64,000 nt of DNA, from positions 101,737,912-101,801,911 of the forward strand of contig CM043963.1 in the NCBI GenBank assembly GCA_014529385.2, given 5' to 3'. Numbering within the stretch: position 1 is the first letter of the stretch; each line of letters opens with the position of its first letter. The stretch comes from Adiantum capillus-veneris (Eukaryota > Streptophyta > Polypodiopsida > Polypodiales > Pteridaceae). The notes under the pieces were generated by a model, which saw only the letters and a list, made by a program, of their open reading frames with translations, was not told the origin of the DNA and ran no database searches. Of the stretch, positions 1 to 10,858 are shown piece after piece. The translations under genes and the position numbers were made by a program.

Positions 1-67
1 AAGGTACTTAGAGAGCCAGAGTTTTTACAAAACGTACCAAAATTATTCAAATGCAATATTTATGGCT

Positions 68-2496
68 TTAAGAGATCTCTCTCTCATCCTTGCATAGCTC
101 AGCATAACTTCCTATATCTATATAGAGCTCTCTATTTAAATAGATGTCCTCCATTTCATTTTGTAGATCCTCTGCATGCACACCATAGAGAGTAGCAGCT
201 TGATGTTCATCTGCCACCACCTCAACGGCTTCTGACCGAGCATCTTCTCCGATCTCCTCCATTGACGCCTCTATGATTGGCACATGGTAGCCTTCATATG
301 TACGTGCACTACAAGGGGCTACCTCTATGACGTACCACCAGTTTGATGCAGACTTTGTAGGATGAAATATCACCTGCCAGAGCCATATAACTTACATGAG
401 ATCTTCCAAGCACATAAATTATAAAATGGGATGTTAACTATTTACATACTTACTTGTTCACAATGCTCGGGTAGTACGAAAGTGTCTCTTAGGTCAGTCC
501 ATTTATTAGTTGAATCCACCTCAAGAAAACCAGACTCTCCTCTACGCACAGTAGCGTTGCGACCCTCCATGATTAAGTCAACAAAAAATCCATGGAGCTT
601 TAGGGAGTTTTATCGATCCATCGGATGCTGTTTGCGGCCAATATTGCTCCATACGATCCACATTTCTAAGGTCAACCCTAGCTCCCAAAGTATCTTTCTT
701 GCCTTTCAGATGATCCCATAGTAGATTACCCACATTCTTTAATATGTGCATTGGATCGAGCAAGTGATTGATCATGAGTCGGGGCCAGTATGGTAACTCA
801 TACCATAGAGATAGTTTCTTCATCCCTGGGGGCAATCCGTCATCACACATCTCCTTCTACTCTAACCATGCTTGTGCAAACATCCTCGGTGGCTCTCTTC
901 CCAAAAATCCATCACATAACACATGATTCTCTGGAAGATACGCTTGATGACCTTCGTAGATTTGCTTCTTCAATGAGGGCGCCCTATGTGCATTCAATCT
1001 AGGTCCACATGTGACACATGCTCTATATCCGCTTGTTTGAAGCCCTGCATGTATACACATGATAATAGATCAGCTTGAGAAAAACCAAGATTTACAGTGT
1101 CTGAGGGAGGAGTGTAAATAGATCACCTGAGCATTCTATTAGTCCGAGATAGTCATGCATGATCCACATTAGAATGCCTCTGATCAAAGCATTCCATCGA
1201 CCTGTGTGTCGGCTCATATCCACCACTTCTATGCCAATCCACAATTGTTGTAGCTCTTCCAATAGTGGACGAAGATACAAATCCATATTCTTCACTTTAT
1301 ATTGCACCGGCACAATCAAGACTAGCCATAGGTGCCCCTTCTTTGTAGTCAACCACGAGGGAATGTTGTAGTTGACGATGACAACGGGCCATGCACTATA
1401 AGATGTTGATCTTTGACCAAATGGATTTATGCCATCCATAGCCAGGCCTAAGCGCAAATTTCGATCTTCCCTAGCAAAATCTGACCATATTTCATCTATA
1501 TGTTTCTAGGCTACGCAATCTACAGGAATCCATAACACACCATCCGAAGATTTATTATCCTCATGCCATGATGCTAGGGCGGCCATGGACTTACATTCTA
1601 AGAAATGCTTGATGCGAGTAAGCAGAGGAAAATGTTGCAAAACCTTTTGCAGAATTTTTGTTCCGTGGAGATCTACTCGATATCTCTCGGAATCACATTT
1701 CAGACACTTCTCCATGTCTATGTATTCCCCTCTTAAAAGAATGCAGTCATTAGGACAAGCGTGGATTGAATTGTAATCCATCCCCAAGTTTTGCAAAATC
1801 TTTCTTGCTTCCTCTCGGGAATCTGGCATCACATTATCAGCTGGTAGTATGTGCTCTTTGAGAAATCTACACAACATAAAAATACGGTACAATTGTGTAA
1901 AAATCTATCAGATCATTATACATTTAGAGTTTTATTAAGGTAAACTAATTGTAATTGATCACCTAAAAAGCGTTGTGACGCTAGTGTCGCTCCATCCAAA
2001 CTTTGCCTGCATGTTGAGAAGAACCAAGAGTGCTTTCAATCTAGAGACACCTGCTCCATTATACAATGGCGTATCGGCTTCACTTTTCATATCATCATAG
2101 ATAAGCCTTTCTGAATCCACGATCGTCTCGATCATTTCATCAATCTCGGGCTCAAACATTGCCTTGTTGGGAATGTGGTCTGCATGATCATCCCCCGAGC
2201 TGTCAGAGGCTACATCTTGTGGCCTCACATATGTTGCTTGACCAAAGCCCTTGCGAACATGTCTATTGGGTTGCAAGATTGTTGCCTGTTGGCCAGCGTC
2301 AGAGTGTGATGAGTTATAATTAGCAACAAATCGATCTACAATTAGATGGATCGAACTCACCAAATTCGTGAAAGTGCTGCAAAGAAACGCGTCTTGTCAG
2401 TCGCACGGCATGCTTGCATTGATTACAAGGACATAAGATCCTCGTTGAGAGATAGGTGTTTCGGTTGGACGGCCCCACATCCTCGTCACTACTCAT
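68..2496 (-). pseudogene. CACTA (En/Spm) TNP2-like transposase, broken and internally deleted
   Basis: This encodes the nuclear transposase of a CACTA DNA transposon. The likely start is ATG at 2496. It is followed by a transposase-associated zinc motif with CPCNQCKH (about 2390-2450). The frame then changes near 2363. The N-terminal TNP2 region includes LLNMQAKFGWS, FLKEHILPADN and HACPNDCILL, and the core includes LRLGLAMDGINPFG and PLLEELQQLW. Three GT-AG introns fit well: 1962-1867 (96 bp, phase 2), 1126-1045 (82 bp, phase 1) and 453-374 (80 bp). All three restore family-like reading across the joins. In-frame TAG stops lie at 1508-1506 (where TNP2 normally has a Trp) and at 859-857. Near 580-600 the frame shifts, and the core joins directly to a DUF4216-like segment (GFLEVDSTNKW, LPEHCEQ), so the DUF4218-like part is missing. 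No terminal CACTA repeats were found, and the element may run off the left edge. Confidence 0.85.
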
Positions 2497-2560
2497 AATG
2501 AGGGAAAAAATCTTATAACCTGGACAACAAATTTAATCTTCTATTGGCATTCTTCGTCTT

Positions 2561-2563
<3 letters not shown>

Positions 2564-2641
<78 letters not shown>
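2564..2641. repeat. (CT)n microsatellite
   Basis: An uninterrupted CT dinucleotide run of about 39 units lies just upstream of the TNP2-like start codon on the minus strand, where it reads as GA. Open frames crossing it are artefacts of the repeat. Confidence 0.97.
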
Positions 2642-2645
<4 letters not shown>

Positions 2646-3195
2646 TTCACACTGTAAACTAACTCACATTCTCTAGTCATGTCCAATCCCTGCACACCTC
2701 GGTCTAGAGGTGCACGGAGATCAGAACCACCGGGTTATAATCTCGTCTTTATTTTTCAATGCTTATATTTGTGGGTACAAGAAATCTACACACCCACGTC
2801 TACATGATAGTGCATGTAGTGGAAAAAACCCCTTTGCCTCTTATCTAGCTGTAGCATTTCACAGCATCTTAACATCTTTTCACAGTAGATCTTTTCACTG
2901 TTTGTCTAAATCTAATTTTTTTACCGTAATCTCGAAGGTAGACTCTATTATAAAAACTCAATCCAAAATCTTATCTTAAATCTAACCTAATTGAACATGT
3001 GGTGATTTGCTCCATTGAAGGGTAAAAGGCATATCAATGGGGCTAATAGCTGTGCAGATGTGAATGGGCCTCACATATACAAATACTTCAATGCAAGAGT
3101 TTAATACTCTCACCTCTCCACCCCGTCGATCCATGACACAAGTGATGGGACAAAATCCTCCTCGAAGCTGGCCCAGCCGCCACTTCCCATGTGAT
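2642..3195. other. Intergenic stretch, nothing recognised
   Basis: No coding similarity, RNA gene or repeat family was recognised. Short AT-rich motifs such as AAATCTAACCTAA near 2970-2990 resemble the degenerate repeats at 14290-14690. Confidence 0.5.
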
Positions 3196-3429
3196 GGGAT
3201 AATCCTGTCTTGATGCAAACTCTTGCTGCGTCACTTTGCTGCCACCGCCTATCGGGATTGGTTGTCCTCTCCTCCCTGATACCCCTTCACTCCTCTCCTC
3301 ATGTAGTCGTGCATGCGTCTCCTCATCCAAGCTTCGTCTCTGGTATCAGGGAGGAGAGGACGACCAATCCAGACAGGTGGTGGTAGCAACGTGACGCAGC
3401 AAGAGTTTTCATCAAGACGGGATTATCCC
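3196..3429. repeat. Long inverted repeat (88-bp arms, 58-bp spacer)
   Basis: Positions 3196-3283 and 3342-3429 are imperfect reverse complements. The same peptide-like string (VSGRRG, then GGGS, then VTQQEF) is therefore readable outward on both strands. The right arm begins with TGGTATCAGGG, which recalls an initiator-Met primer-binding site, but the match stops after nine bases. The repeat ends 22 bp left of the A1 LTR. It may be a fold-back element or two head-to-head fragments of one retroelement leader. The duplicate structure is seen directly and its identity is unknown. Confidence 0.85.
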
Positions 3430-3451
3430 CGATGCAGCGTCTCAAACACGT

Positions 3452-3608
3452 TGACGGACGCGAAGCGGACCCAGAACCCCGCAACCTCTAAAATGCCAGG
3501 GGCCGAATGGCGCGCCTCGAGCCTGCCACGTAAAGTGAACAGGGGGCACCACCTAGCTTTGAGCGGCTAGGACGCAAAACCACGATGATATGAACACCGC
3601 AAATCTAC

Positions 3609-3667
<59 letters not shown>

Positions 3668-3995
3668 TTTGAAAATGATGAAAACCCTCGGGGGTGTGAG
3701 GGTGAATTATTTCTGCAATATTTACAAAGTGGCATGCCATGGTGGTAGAGAGGTAGGGAGAGGAGGTGGTGCAACCTACTTGGTGCGTTCTCTAAGACGA
3801 CTCAATGATTGTGAATACTTACTACCAAGAGCATGCATACGTGTGTGCATCAACCATTGGAGTCGAGAGATGGATGTGGTTCCCTTCGCATGGTGCAATT
3901 CCCAAGGCAAACCCAACATACAAGCCCCCCTCCCCATGATGGTGATAGTGTCAGTCCTTCCCACTACACTCTACCAAATGCTTGGCTCCTCATGA

Positions 3996-4026
<31 letters not shown>

Positions 4027-4971
4027 GATAGTGACCTCTCAGTGCCAATTTATAGGTGTTGGCTGCTTGGATTATGGTAATCCCAGTGTGGTTAGGATAA
4101 GCTTAATCGGGGAGACAAAGCAAGTGGTGGGCCCGGTGTGGTTGACCCTTGCTTTGTTTTGGGAGGTTATTAAAAGATGGGAATCTCTAGGTGGGCCTTT
4201 GTGACCATCACCTAGAGAGAGGATATTTACAAAAAATGGAAATTTACAATGGCTCGGGTGAAAACTGAAGATAATGATGAAAATAACCTATAAAATAATG
4301 GGAGGGCGTCGTGGTTGCGTGTTGCCGGAAAATGATGTGTTTTTGGTGTGTCGGTGTCGAGCGTACTTCTCTTCGGAGTCGGCCGGAGCATGCCTTCGGC
4401 GCATTTTCTCTTTTTTTTGTTGGCGGCGCGTGCGTTGGATCCTTCTTCTTTATTCATCAATGTCGTAGTCGTTTCTCCTCCTTTGTATTTTTGGTGCGGT
4501 GCGTATATGCGTGTGTGTGTGTGTGTGTGTGTGTTGTATTCGTGCATGAGGGTGGGTGTGTGTGTGTATGTGTATGTATGTGTGTATGAAAAACGTGTGT
4601 GGGAAGGAGGGCTTTTATATATATAATATATATATAGTTTTTTTTTTGTTTATGGCGGATGGCTTGCTTTCTACTGCGCGAGGCGGAGGGGGGGGGGGGG
4701 GGGGGGGGGGGGGAATGGGGTAGGGGTAGAGAGAGTGTGTGTGCGGTATGTGTGTGTGTGTGTGTGTGTATTGTGCATGAGGGCGGGTGTGTGTGTATGG
4801 ATGGCTTGCTGCAATGCGTGAGCGCCCGGGTGGGAGAGAGGGTGGTCCTGCGGTCTGAGCGCACAGCGCCAAAGGGAAGAGAGGGGAGTGGGGGGGTGAC
4901 TGTGTGTGTGTGTGTGCGTGTGTGTATGGTGAGAGAGAGAGAGAATGGTCCTTTTGCTGTTGTCCGTGAGA

Positions 4972-5022
<51 letters not shown>

Positions 5023-5126
5023 CCTCATGCTTGGCTTAAACGCCCAAGTGAGAGAGAGAGAGAGCGGTGTCCGCGGACTGAGCTGAGACAGAGAGAGATT
5101 TTGAGGGAGAGGGAGGGGTGAGGTGT

Positions 5127-5172
<46 letters not shown>

Positions 5173-5478
5173 AGAGGGAGGGGTGATGTGTGGAGTGGGG
5201 TAGGGGAGATGTGTGGGTGAGAGAGAGAGGGGGTGTTATACTGTCTTGCATGGGAGCTTGAGGACGAGGGGACGGAAACAAGTCAATGGGTGGGAGTGAG
5301 GGAATATATCAGCGGGCCAAGAGGGGGGGAATGAGGTTGAGGAGAGGGGAATGAGGCCGAGGGGAGGGTGAGGCGAGCAGGTGGGGAAGAGGGAGGAGGG
5401 GTGGGGGAGGGAATATTAGCAGGCCAAGGGGGGGGGGGGGGGATGTGAGGGGGGAATGTAAAGGGTGAGTGTAAGAGT

Positions 5479-5516
<38 letters not shown>

Positions 5517-5812
5517 TCCATGCGGCTCACAGCGAGGGAGCACGAGAGAGGGGTCGGGGGTTTTTTTTTAAGGCTTCCACCTAGCCGGGGGGTTTGAGAG
5601 TGGGGGTAAATTGGGAGAGAGGATATTAGGAGGGGGTAGGTAGGGAAAATGAGGGAGAGAGAGAGAGAGGGTGTTATTTCATCCAATGTCCGTCGGCGGG
5701 GGGGGGGGCGGGGGGGGGGGGCGGGGGGGGGGGGGGGGGTACTGAGAGTGGGGGGGACAAAATGAGTTTTTTTTCTTTTTTTTTTCCTTTGATTTTTGAA
5801 AGTCGGCTATCA
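3452..5812 (-). repeat. 3' LTR of element A1
   Basis: This is a direct repeat of 11895-14277 and a more distant one of 24947-27432 and 34023-36439. Unique stretches (about 3665-4000 and 4030-4500) are nearly identical to the other A1 LTR. The rest is simple sequence: GA at 3614-3665, a C run near 4003-4026, GT near 4511-4534, and G runs of 20 or more near 4688-4713, 5484-5515 and 5697-5740. On the sense (minus) strand the G runs are C runs. Open frames here encode only Ser/Leu/Pro/His repeats and are not genes. Confidence 0.93.
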
Positions 5813-5830
5813 TTAGCCCTCTCCCTTTGG
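5813..5830 (-). other. Polypurine tract of element A1
   Basis: On the minus strand this reads CCAAAGGGAGAGGGCTAA, directly before the 3' LTR start TGATAGCC. It is the expected position and composition for the plus-strand DNA primer. The matching site in A2 (27433-27450) is less purine-rich. Confidence 0.75.
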
Positions 5831-5840
5831 CTAGAGGCAT

Positions 5841-7310
5841 TCATGCTTCTAGCCCTTCTTCTGCTTCTTCAGCTGTAGAGGTAGAGGGTTCTCCCTCTTC
5901 TGGAATGTCTAGCACGAATTCTGGGTCAAACCTAAGAAAATACCTTTTCAGCCTCCATCCATTGACCCTAGTCTTGTGAATTCTCCCATCTACTTCCATC
6001 AGCTTATATCTGCCGTTGTCATAGCGTTTCTTTATGATGAATGGCCCTTCCCATCTGGGTTGAAAGTTCTTGTCCTTTCTGGTGTCGAATCTATTGTCGT
6101 ATCTCAACACTTCTTATCCTTCCTAGTGTCAAATCTTTTGTCGTATCGCAGTACTAACATGCCCTTTTCCAGTGCTTTTTCTTTAAGCCCTTGATTGAAA
6201 GTGAGCCGACGTCGTTCTACCTGTGCTGCATAGTGATTGATTGCTTCTTCCCTATCCAGTTGGAGTCTGTCTAGATCCAAGATGTGGTTTCGGAGGTTTA
6301 CAATTGGACGATGTGTCTGGCTAGCCAAGACTCGTAAGCTGGCTATTTGTACCTCAATGGGTAGAATTGCCTCCTTCCCATAAACTAGGTGGAAAGGAGT
6401 GAAACCTAGTGATGTTCGGAACGTTGTTCGGTAGGCCCAAAGAGCTGCCATGAGATGTTTATCCCAGTCCCCTATGTGGTTGTTCACCTGTTTTGTGATG
6501 ATTTTGCAAATCATGTCATTTACCTTCTCTACCAGACCATTGCATTGTGGGTAGTATGGTGTGGAATGCCTACGTGTGATGCCTAACTTCTTCATTAGTT
6601 ATCCCACCAAATCACCTCTGAATCCTGGTCCTCTATCTGATATTATCTCAATAGGAGTGCTAAAACGGCAAACGATATGCTCAAAAATGAACTTTGCCAC
6701 CTCTTGGGCTATAATGTGGGTGGTGGCCATTGCTTTTGCCCATCGAGTCATGTAGTCTACACCCACTATGATGTACTGTTTACCTGATTGGACCCTTTGT
6801 AAAGGACCGATTACATCTATTCCCCATTTCTCAAAAGGACCATATGAAATGATAGGGGTTTGTGGCTCGTAGGTTAACATGCAATCACTAGCCACTGCAC
6901 AAGCCTTACATGTCTTACACCAATGGTGTACATCCCTATTCAAGCTAGGCCAAAAGTATCCTGCCTGTAGAATCTTCCTACTGGTGATATCTAGAGCAAA
7001 ATGACCACCACAGACGCCGTCATGGAAACTTGAAATTACCTCTGTGATTTCACTGGAGATTGGCACCTGCCTGAGAATTTGATCTTTGCCCTTACAATAC
7101 AAGTGGTCATCTATAAGGCGGTACCTAGTAGCCTTCCTTACCAGCCATTGTTTTTTGCCTTTGGTGTGTCCTGCTGGACATTCTCCTGTATCTAGAAAAC
7201 TTATGATATCAGGCATAGCATCACTACCTTGGAAGAGGGGTAGTTTTAACTTGATTGCTCCTACAGGAACGTCTTGTATTCTTTCTTTAGCTAGCGCATC
7301 TGCCTCTTGA
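5841..7310 (-). pseudogene. Integrase of element A1
   Basis: The HHCC zinc module is visible with H, GGHF and CKTCKAC spaced as in gypsy integrases (about 6890-7010). The catalytic core follows: GIDVIGP (first Asp, near 6810), ISDRGPGF (second Asp, near 6630) and CNGLVEK (Glu, near 6540). The C-terminal part has DWDKHLMAALWAYRTTFRTS and ends with a KRRYDNG/GWRLKRYFLR region close to the stop at 5841. An in-frame TAA lies near 6600, between the second Asp and the Glu. Near 6070-6150 a duplication of about 45 bp repeats the LRYDxRFDTRKDK segment and breaks the frame. A2 has a single copy there, so the duplication is specific to A1. Integrase would insert the cDNA into nuclear DNA. Confidence 0.88.
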
Positions 7311-7410
7311 TTTTCTGCTCTGGGACATGGAAGAGTTTCACTGCTTCAAAATTCTTTAGGAGGTCCTTAACTTGGCGAAGTTGACCAAGTAAAACCTGAT
7401 TTTTGCACTC

Positions 7411-8430
7411 CTAGGTGCCATTTATCTGCCTTATCAAAAGCAAAGCGTCGCCGAACACATTTAGGCGCTGAATTCTTTGTGAAACACATTGTTCCAACCC
7501 AAGGATTAGGGCTGCATATTCTGCTTCATTGTTGGAGTGGGAGTGTAATAACTGCCCCATGGAGAATACTCTTTCTTGTTGTTCATTGAAAATGACCATG
7601 CCTGCTGCAGACTGATCCATTGTTCTCTTGTATGCTCCGTCAAAGAAAAGAGAGTGAGCTCTCTCTAGCTTAGGACTTTCTATCGCTGGTGTTCCCTCCT
7701 TTTCTTCCGTGTTGATCTTTAGCTTCTGCTCATAATGGCGATGAGTGAGAATTCCTGCTAAACTAGCCCTGGTGGACTTTTCTACTTGCATGGTGTAGTC
7801 AAACTCTTGTAGTCTAATTAACCACTTTGAGATCCTAGATGAGACATACATGTGTCGCATTACATATGGGAAAACCTCCTCCATTTTCAGGATTACAAAG
7901 GGTCTAGGTAGGAGATAGGAGCGGAACTTTGTGGTAGCAAACATTAGTGCTAGAACCATGTGTTCTACTTCGGTAAATCCTTTTTCTGATGGGGTCATGA
8001 CCCGACTAGAGAAGTAAATAGGGCACATGAAAGAATTTTTGGGATCCTTTTGCATTAGCACTTCTCCTAGTGTTTCATTTCCCACACTAGGGTTTACATA
8101 AAATGGCTCGTCCCACTTAGGAGGTGAAATAGTGGGAAGCTTAGCTAGGATTTGCTTCACCTCAATAAACTGATGCTTGTTCTCTTCACTCCATGAGAAG
8201 ACATCCCTTTGGATGAGTTGTTGTAGGGTGAGGACCACTTGAGATAGCAGGTGAATGAACCTGCTTAAGTATCTTACCTTCTGAAGGAAAGAAACCAGCT
8301 TCTTGGCGGTGGTGGATGATGATAAAGATACCAGAGCTTGAATCTTGCTAGGGTCAGCCTCGATTCCTTTTGCTGAAATTACATAACCAAGGAGAGTGAA
8401 TTTTCTCTCACCAATGTGACACTTGTCCAC
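7411..8430 (-). pseudogene. RT thumb, RNase H and second (archaeal-type) RNase H of A1
   Basis: This open stretch of 339 residues carries three parts. The first is the end of reverse transcriptase (LLGYVISAKGIEADPSKIQ, LVSFLQKVRYLSRFI). The second is a gypsy RNase H/connection region (WDEPFYVNPSVGNETLGEVL, FTEVEHMVLALMFATTKFRS, WLIRLQEFDYTMQVEKSTRA). The third is a further RNase H fold with SLFFDGAY, a diverged TNNEAEY-like HSNNEAEYAALILGLE and VFGDALLLIRQINGT, which supply Asp, Glu and Asp. In plants, two RNases H in this order is a known mark of the Tat lineage. The start follows a TAG at about 8437, so this is part of a polyprotein, not a separate gene. Confidence 0.87.
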
Positions 8431-8436
8431 GTTGAG

Positions 8437-9712
8437 CTAGCCACCCAAGGTTTGCAGCCTGGTTAAGCCATCATAGACTTTGCTTAAATGAAGGGCTTGT
8501 GAGCTATAGATGCAAAAATAATCTATGAAAACCCGTATTGATGTTCCAAAGTAGGGTTCGAAAACAAAAGTTACATAGCGTTGAAACGTGGCCGGGGCGT
8601 TAGTGAGGCCAAATGGAATCACTCTGTAGGCAAAACATCCCCAAGGTGTGATGAACGTTGTCTTCTTCTGATCCTCCTCCGCAATGCTAATGTGGAAGTA
8701 TCTTGAGTAGCCATCGCACACTGTGTAGCATTCGTGACCTGCCACTTTATTGAGTATTTCATCCTGGAATGGGAGGGGAAAGTGTTCCCTCTTCGTGGCT
8801 GCATTGAGAGGTTTATAATCCACACAGACTCTCCACTTACCTTTTTTTTTTGTGTGACTACTACTGGGGAGACCCATTCTGAGTCTTCGATAGGATAGAT
8901 GAAACCTGCTTGTAGCAAACTTCTCACTTCCTTAAGCAGTTCTTCTTGCTGGATTACTCCAAGTCTTCTGAGCTTTTTCACTACGGGTTTACTGCTTTTC
9001 TTGAGCTTTATGTGGTGTTGTGCTACTGTAATTCTTGTTATCTTATCATAGCCATCAATGAACAAAGTAGTGAAGTTACCTAACATGGAGATGTACTCCT
9101 TCCTTTCTTCATTGGTTAACTCATTTGAGAGCAATTTTTGTAGCTTACCTGCATCCTCCAAGGACTGCTTACCTGATGATCCCTCTTGGTTTTCCAAGGT
9201 TTCTTCAGATTGTGCTAATCTGTTTGGGTCTTTAAGAATGACTCCCATTACTTCGATGCTATTGTCACTTCCGTCGGTGGTGGTTGTCTCTTCTCCGGAC
9301 GTAGACGAGTAGTCGCCGGTGGACTCGTCTTCTGAAGCCTCCAAGATCATGTTGCACTACTTTCCAGTCCTCATGTTGTAGAATATGGACTTCCCTTTAG
9401 CACCCTTCATCTGGATCATCCCGGTGCTCCAGTCCTGTTTAGCTTCCATAGCCATAAGCCAAGGCCTTCCAAGAATGATGGGGTAGCCCTCCCCTTTGTG
9501 TGGCATGATGAAGATGTCTACCTCCACTTATGTATTGAATGCTTTTACTTTGACCGCATTTACAATGCCTACGCATTTCACTCTTACATTGTTTGCCATC
9601 TTGGCTCGGCAGGGTGCCGGCCTACTTACCTCTAGACCTAGATGGTGCATCATATTTTCACTCATGACGCATATTTGCATGCCACCATCTATGTAGACGT
9701 TTGAAATTCATT
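8437..9712 (-). pseudogene. Protease and reverse transcriptase of element A1
   Basis: The protease core YIDGGMQICVMS (about 9640-9700) has DGG instead of the usual DSG/DTG, and LGRPWL follows. A linker rich in Ser/Thr/Asp (about 9230-9340) leads into RT. Visible RT motifs are WVSPVVVT, KWRVCVDYKPLNAATKREHF, VCDGYSRYFHI (catalytic Asp), FAYRVIPFGLTNAPATFQR and VFIDYFCIYS. The last should be F-I-D-D, so one catalytic Asp is now Tyr and the enzyme should be dead. A run of ten T (8842-8851) at the PKKKGKW position shifts the frame. The matching run in A2 has eight T and is also out of frame. Confidence 0.87.
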
Positions 9713-9721
9713 GCCTCTTTG

Positions 9722-10516
9722 TGTGTGGGCAGTAGTATATTCCATGGCCATCTTCCCCGCAGTTGTAACAGTGGTACTCTAGGTTGTGCCTTCGTTGTCC
9801 CCTTCCTTGTTCTAGGTTTCTGCCAGATGCATGCCCTTGCTGCACCAGATGCACAGATAAACTCTCTAGTTGGGTGGTGATGTGACTCAGTAGGTCTTGC
9901 TGTTCTTATGATTCCTCCTGCGGTTGGACTTTATGATTAGCTGTTGCAGCCACTAGGGTTGGTCGGGCCGAGCTTGTTTCCTCTGACTCGTTTACTCTTG
10001 CTTGCATTCGCAACTTCTTATCTTTAAGGCGGGCTACTTCGACTGCCAACTCATATGTTGCAGGAAACCTTCCCTTCACCTTCTCTCTAAGCGGCGACCA
10101 TAGACCAGCAATGAAACGGTCCTTCTTTAGGAAATTAGGCGCTCCTTCGCCTTCCTCTAGTGTGGCAACCCATCTCTCCCATAAGTCCACAAACTTTAGT
10201 CGTAGGTGGCATACTACAACAGGCCTCCCTACTTTAATTTTGTCAGTAGTTGCCATAGCTTCTTCGAGGTTGTGCCTCCACCAAACCTCTTTACAAAAAC
10301 AGCCCTTAACACATCCCATGCATTCTTGGTAGCATGAGGCAACGCATTATACCAAGACTTGGCCTCTACTTTCATCAGTAGAGGAAAAATTCTAAATCGT
10401 GAAACGTCATCGTCTTTGTTGGAGATGACACAAGCAATGTCGAAATCATCCAAAAAGTCGATGGTGAGATCCTCTCCCTTCTTTCCACTAAACGTGGGGA
10501 AAGAAACACTTGCCAT
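9722..10516 (-). pseudogene. Gag of element A1 with zinc knuckle
   Basis: The frame starts at ATG 10516 (MASVSFPTFSGKKGEDL) and matches the retrotransposon gag capsid family: FLDDFDIACVISNKDD, KVEAKSWYNALPHATKNAWD and FVKRFGGGT. A frameshift near 10230-10320 moves the reading into another frame (FVDLWERWVATLE, NFLKKDRFIAGLWSPLREKV). A basic region precedes one CCHC knuckle, CYNCGEDGHGIYYC, at about 9735-9780. Gag would package the RNA in cytoplasmic particles. Directly after the knuckle the sequence jumps to the protease; A2 has about 630 bp more here. Confidence 0.85.
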
Positions 10517-10858
10517 GGTGGTGACTCAGGAAATTACAAACCTTTTTCTTTATTTTTTTCTTTTCTTTTACATCAATAGTAGCGGCTCATAGCGGCTTTT
10601 TACAGGGGTGGATGGATAGGTTAAAACAGGATAAAAATAGAGACATTAAAGGAATGATAGTAATCTAATATGGGGAGAATGATAGGGTTCGGGGAATTGA
10701 GGATTTCTCCTAGTACCGCCGCACCGAATAGGTGTACGATCTTCTGTTGGTAGAAGACTTTCCTATCTACATAGATATTCACATGCATATGTTGCAGAAA
10801 TCTGAACGGGAATGCCGTCGGCCCGTTTTCCATCATGCACAGAGGGTGGAATACCTAC

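Noticed and set aside
3342-3353. A second primer-binding site (TGGTATCAGGG) marking another LTR element
   Set aside because: The match to the initiator-Met site ends after nine bases and no LTR end (TG...CA) or internal domain adjoins it.
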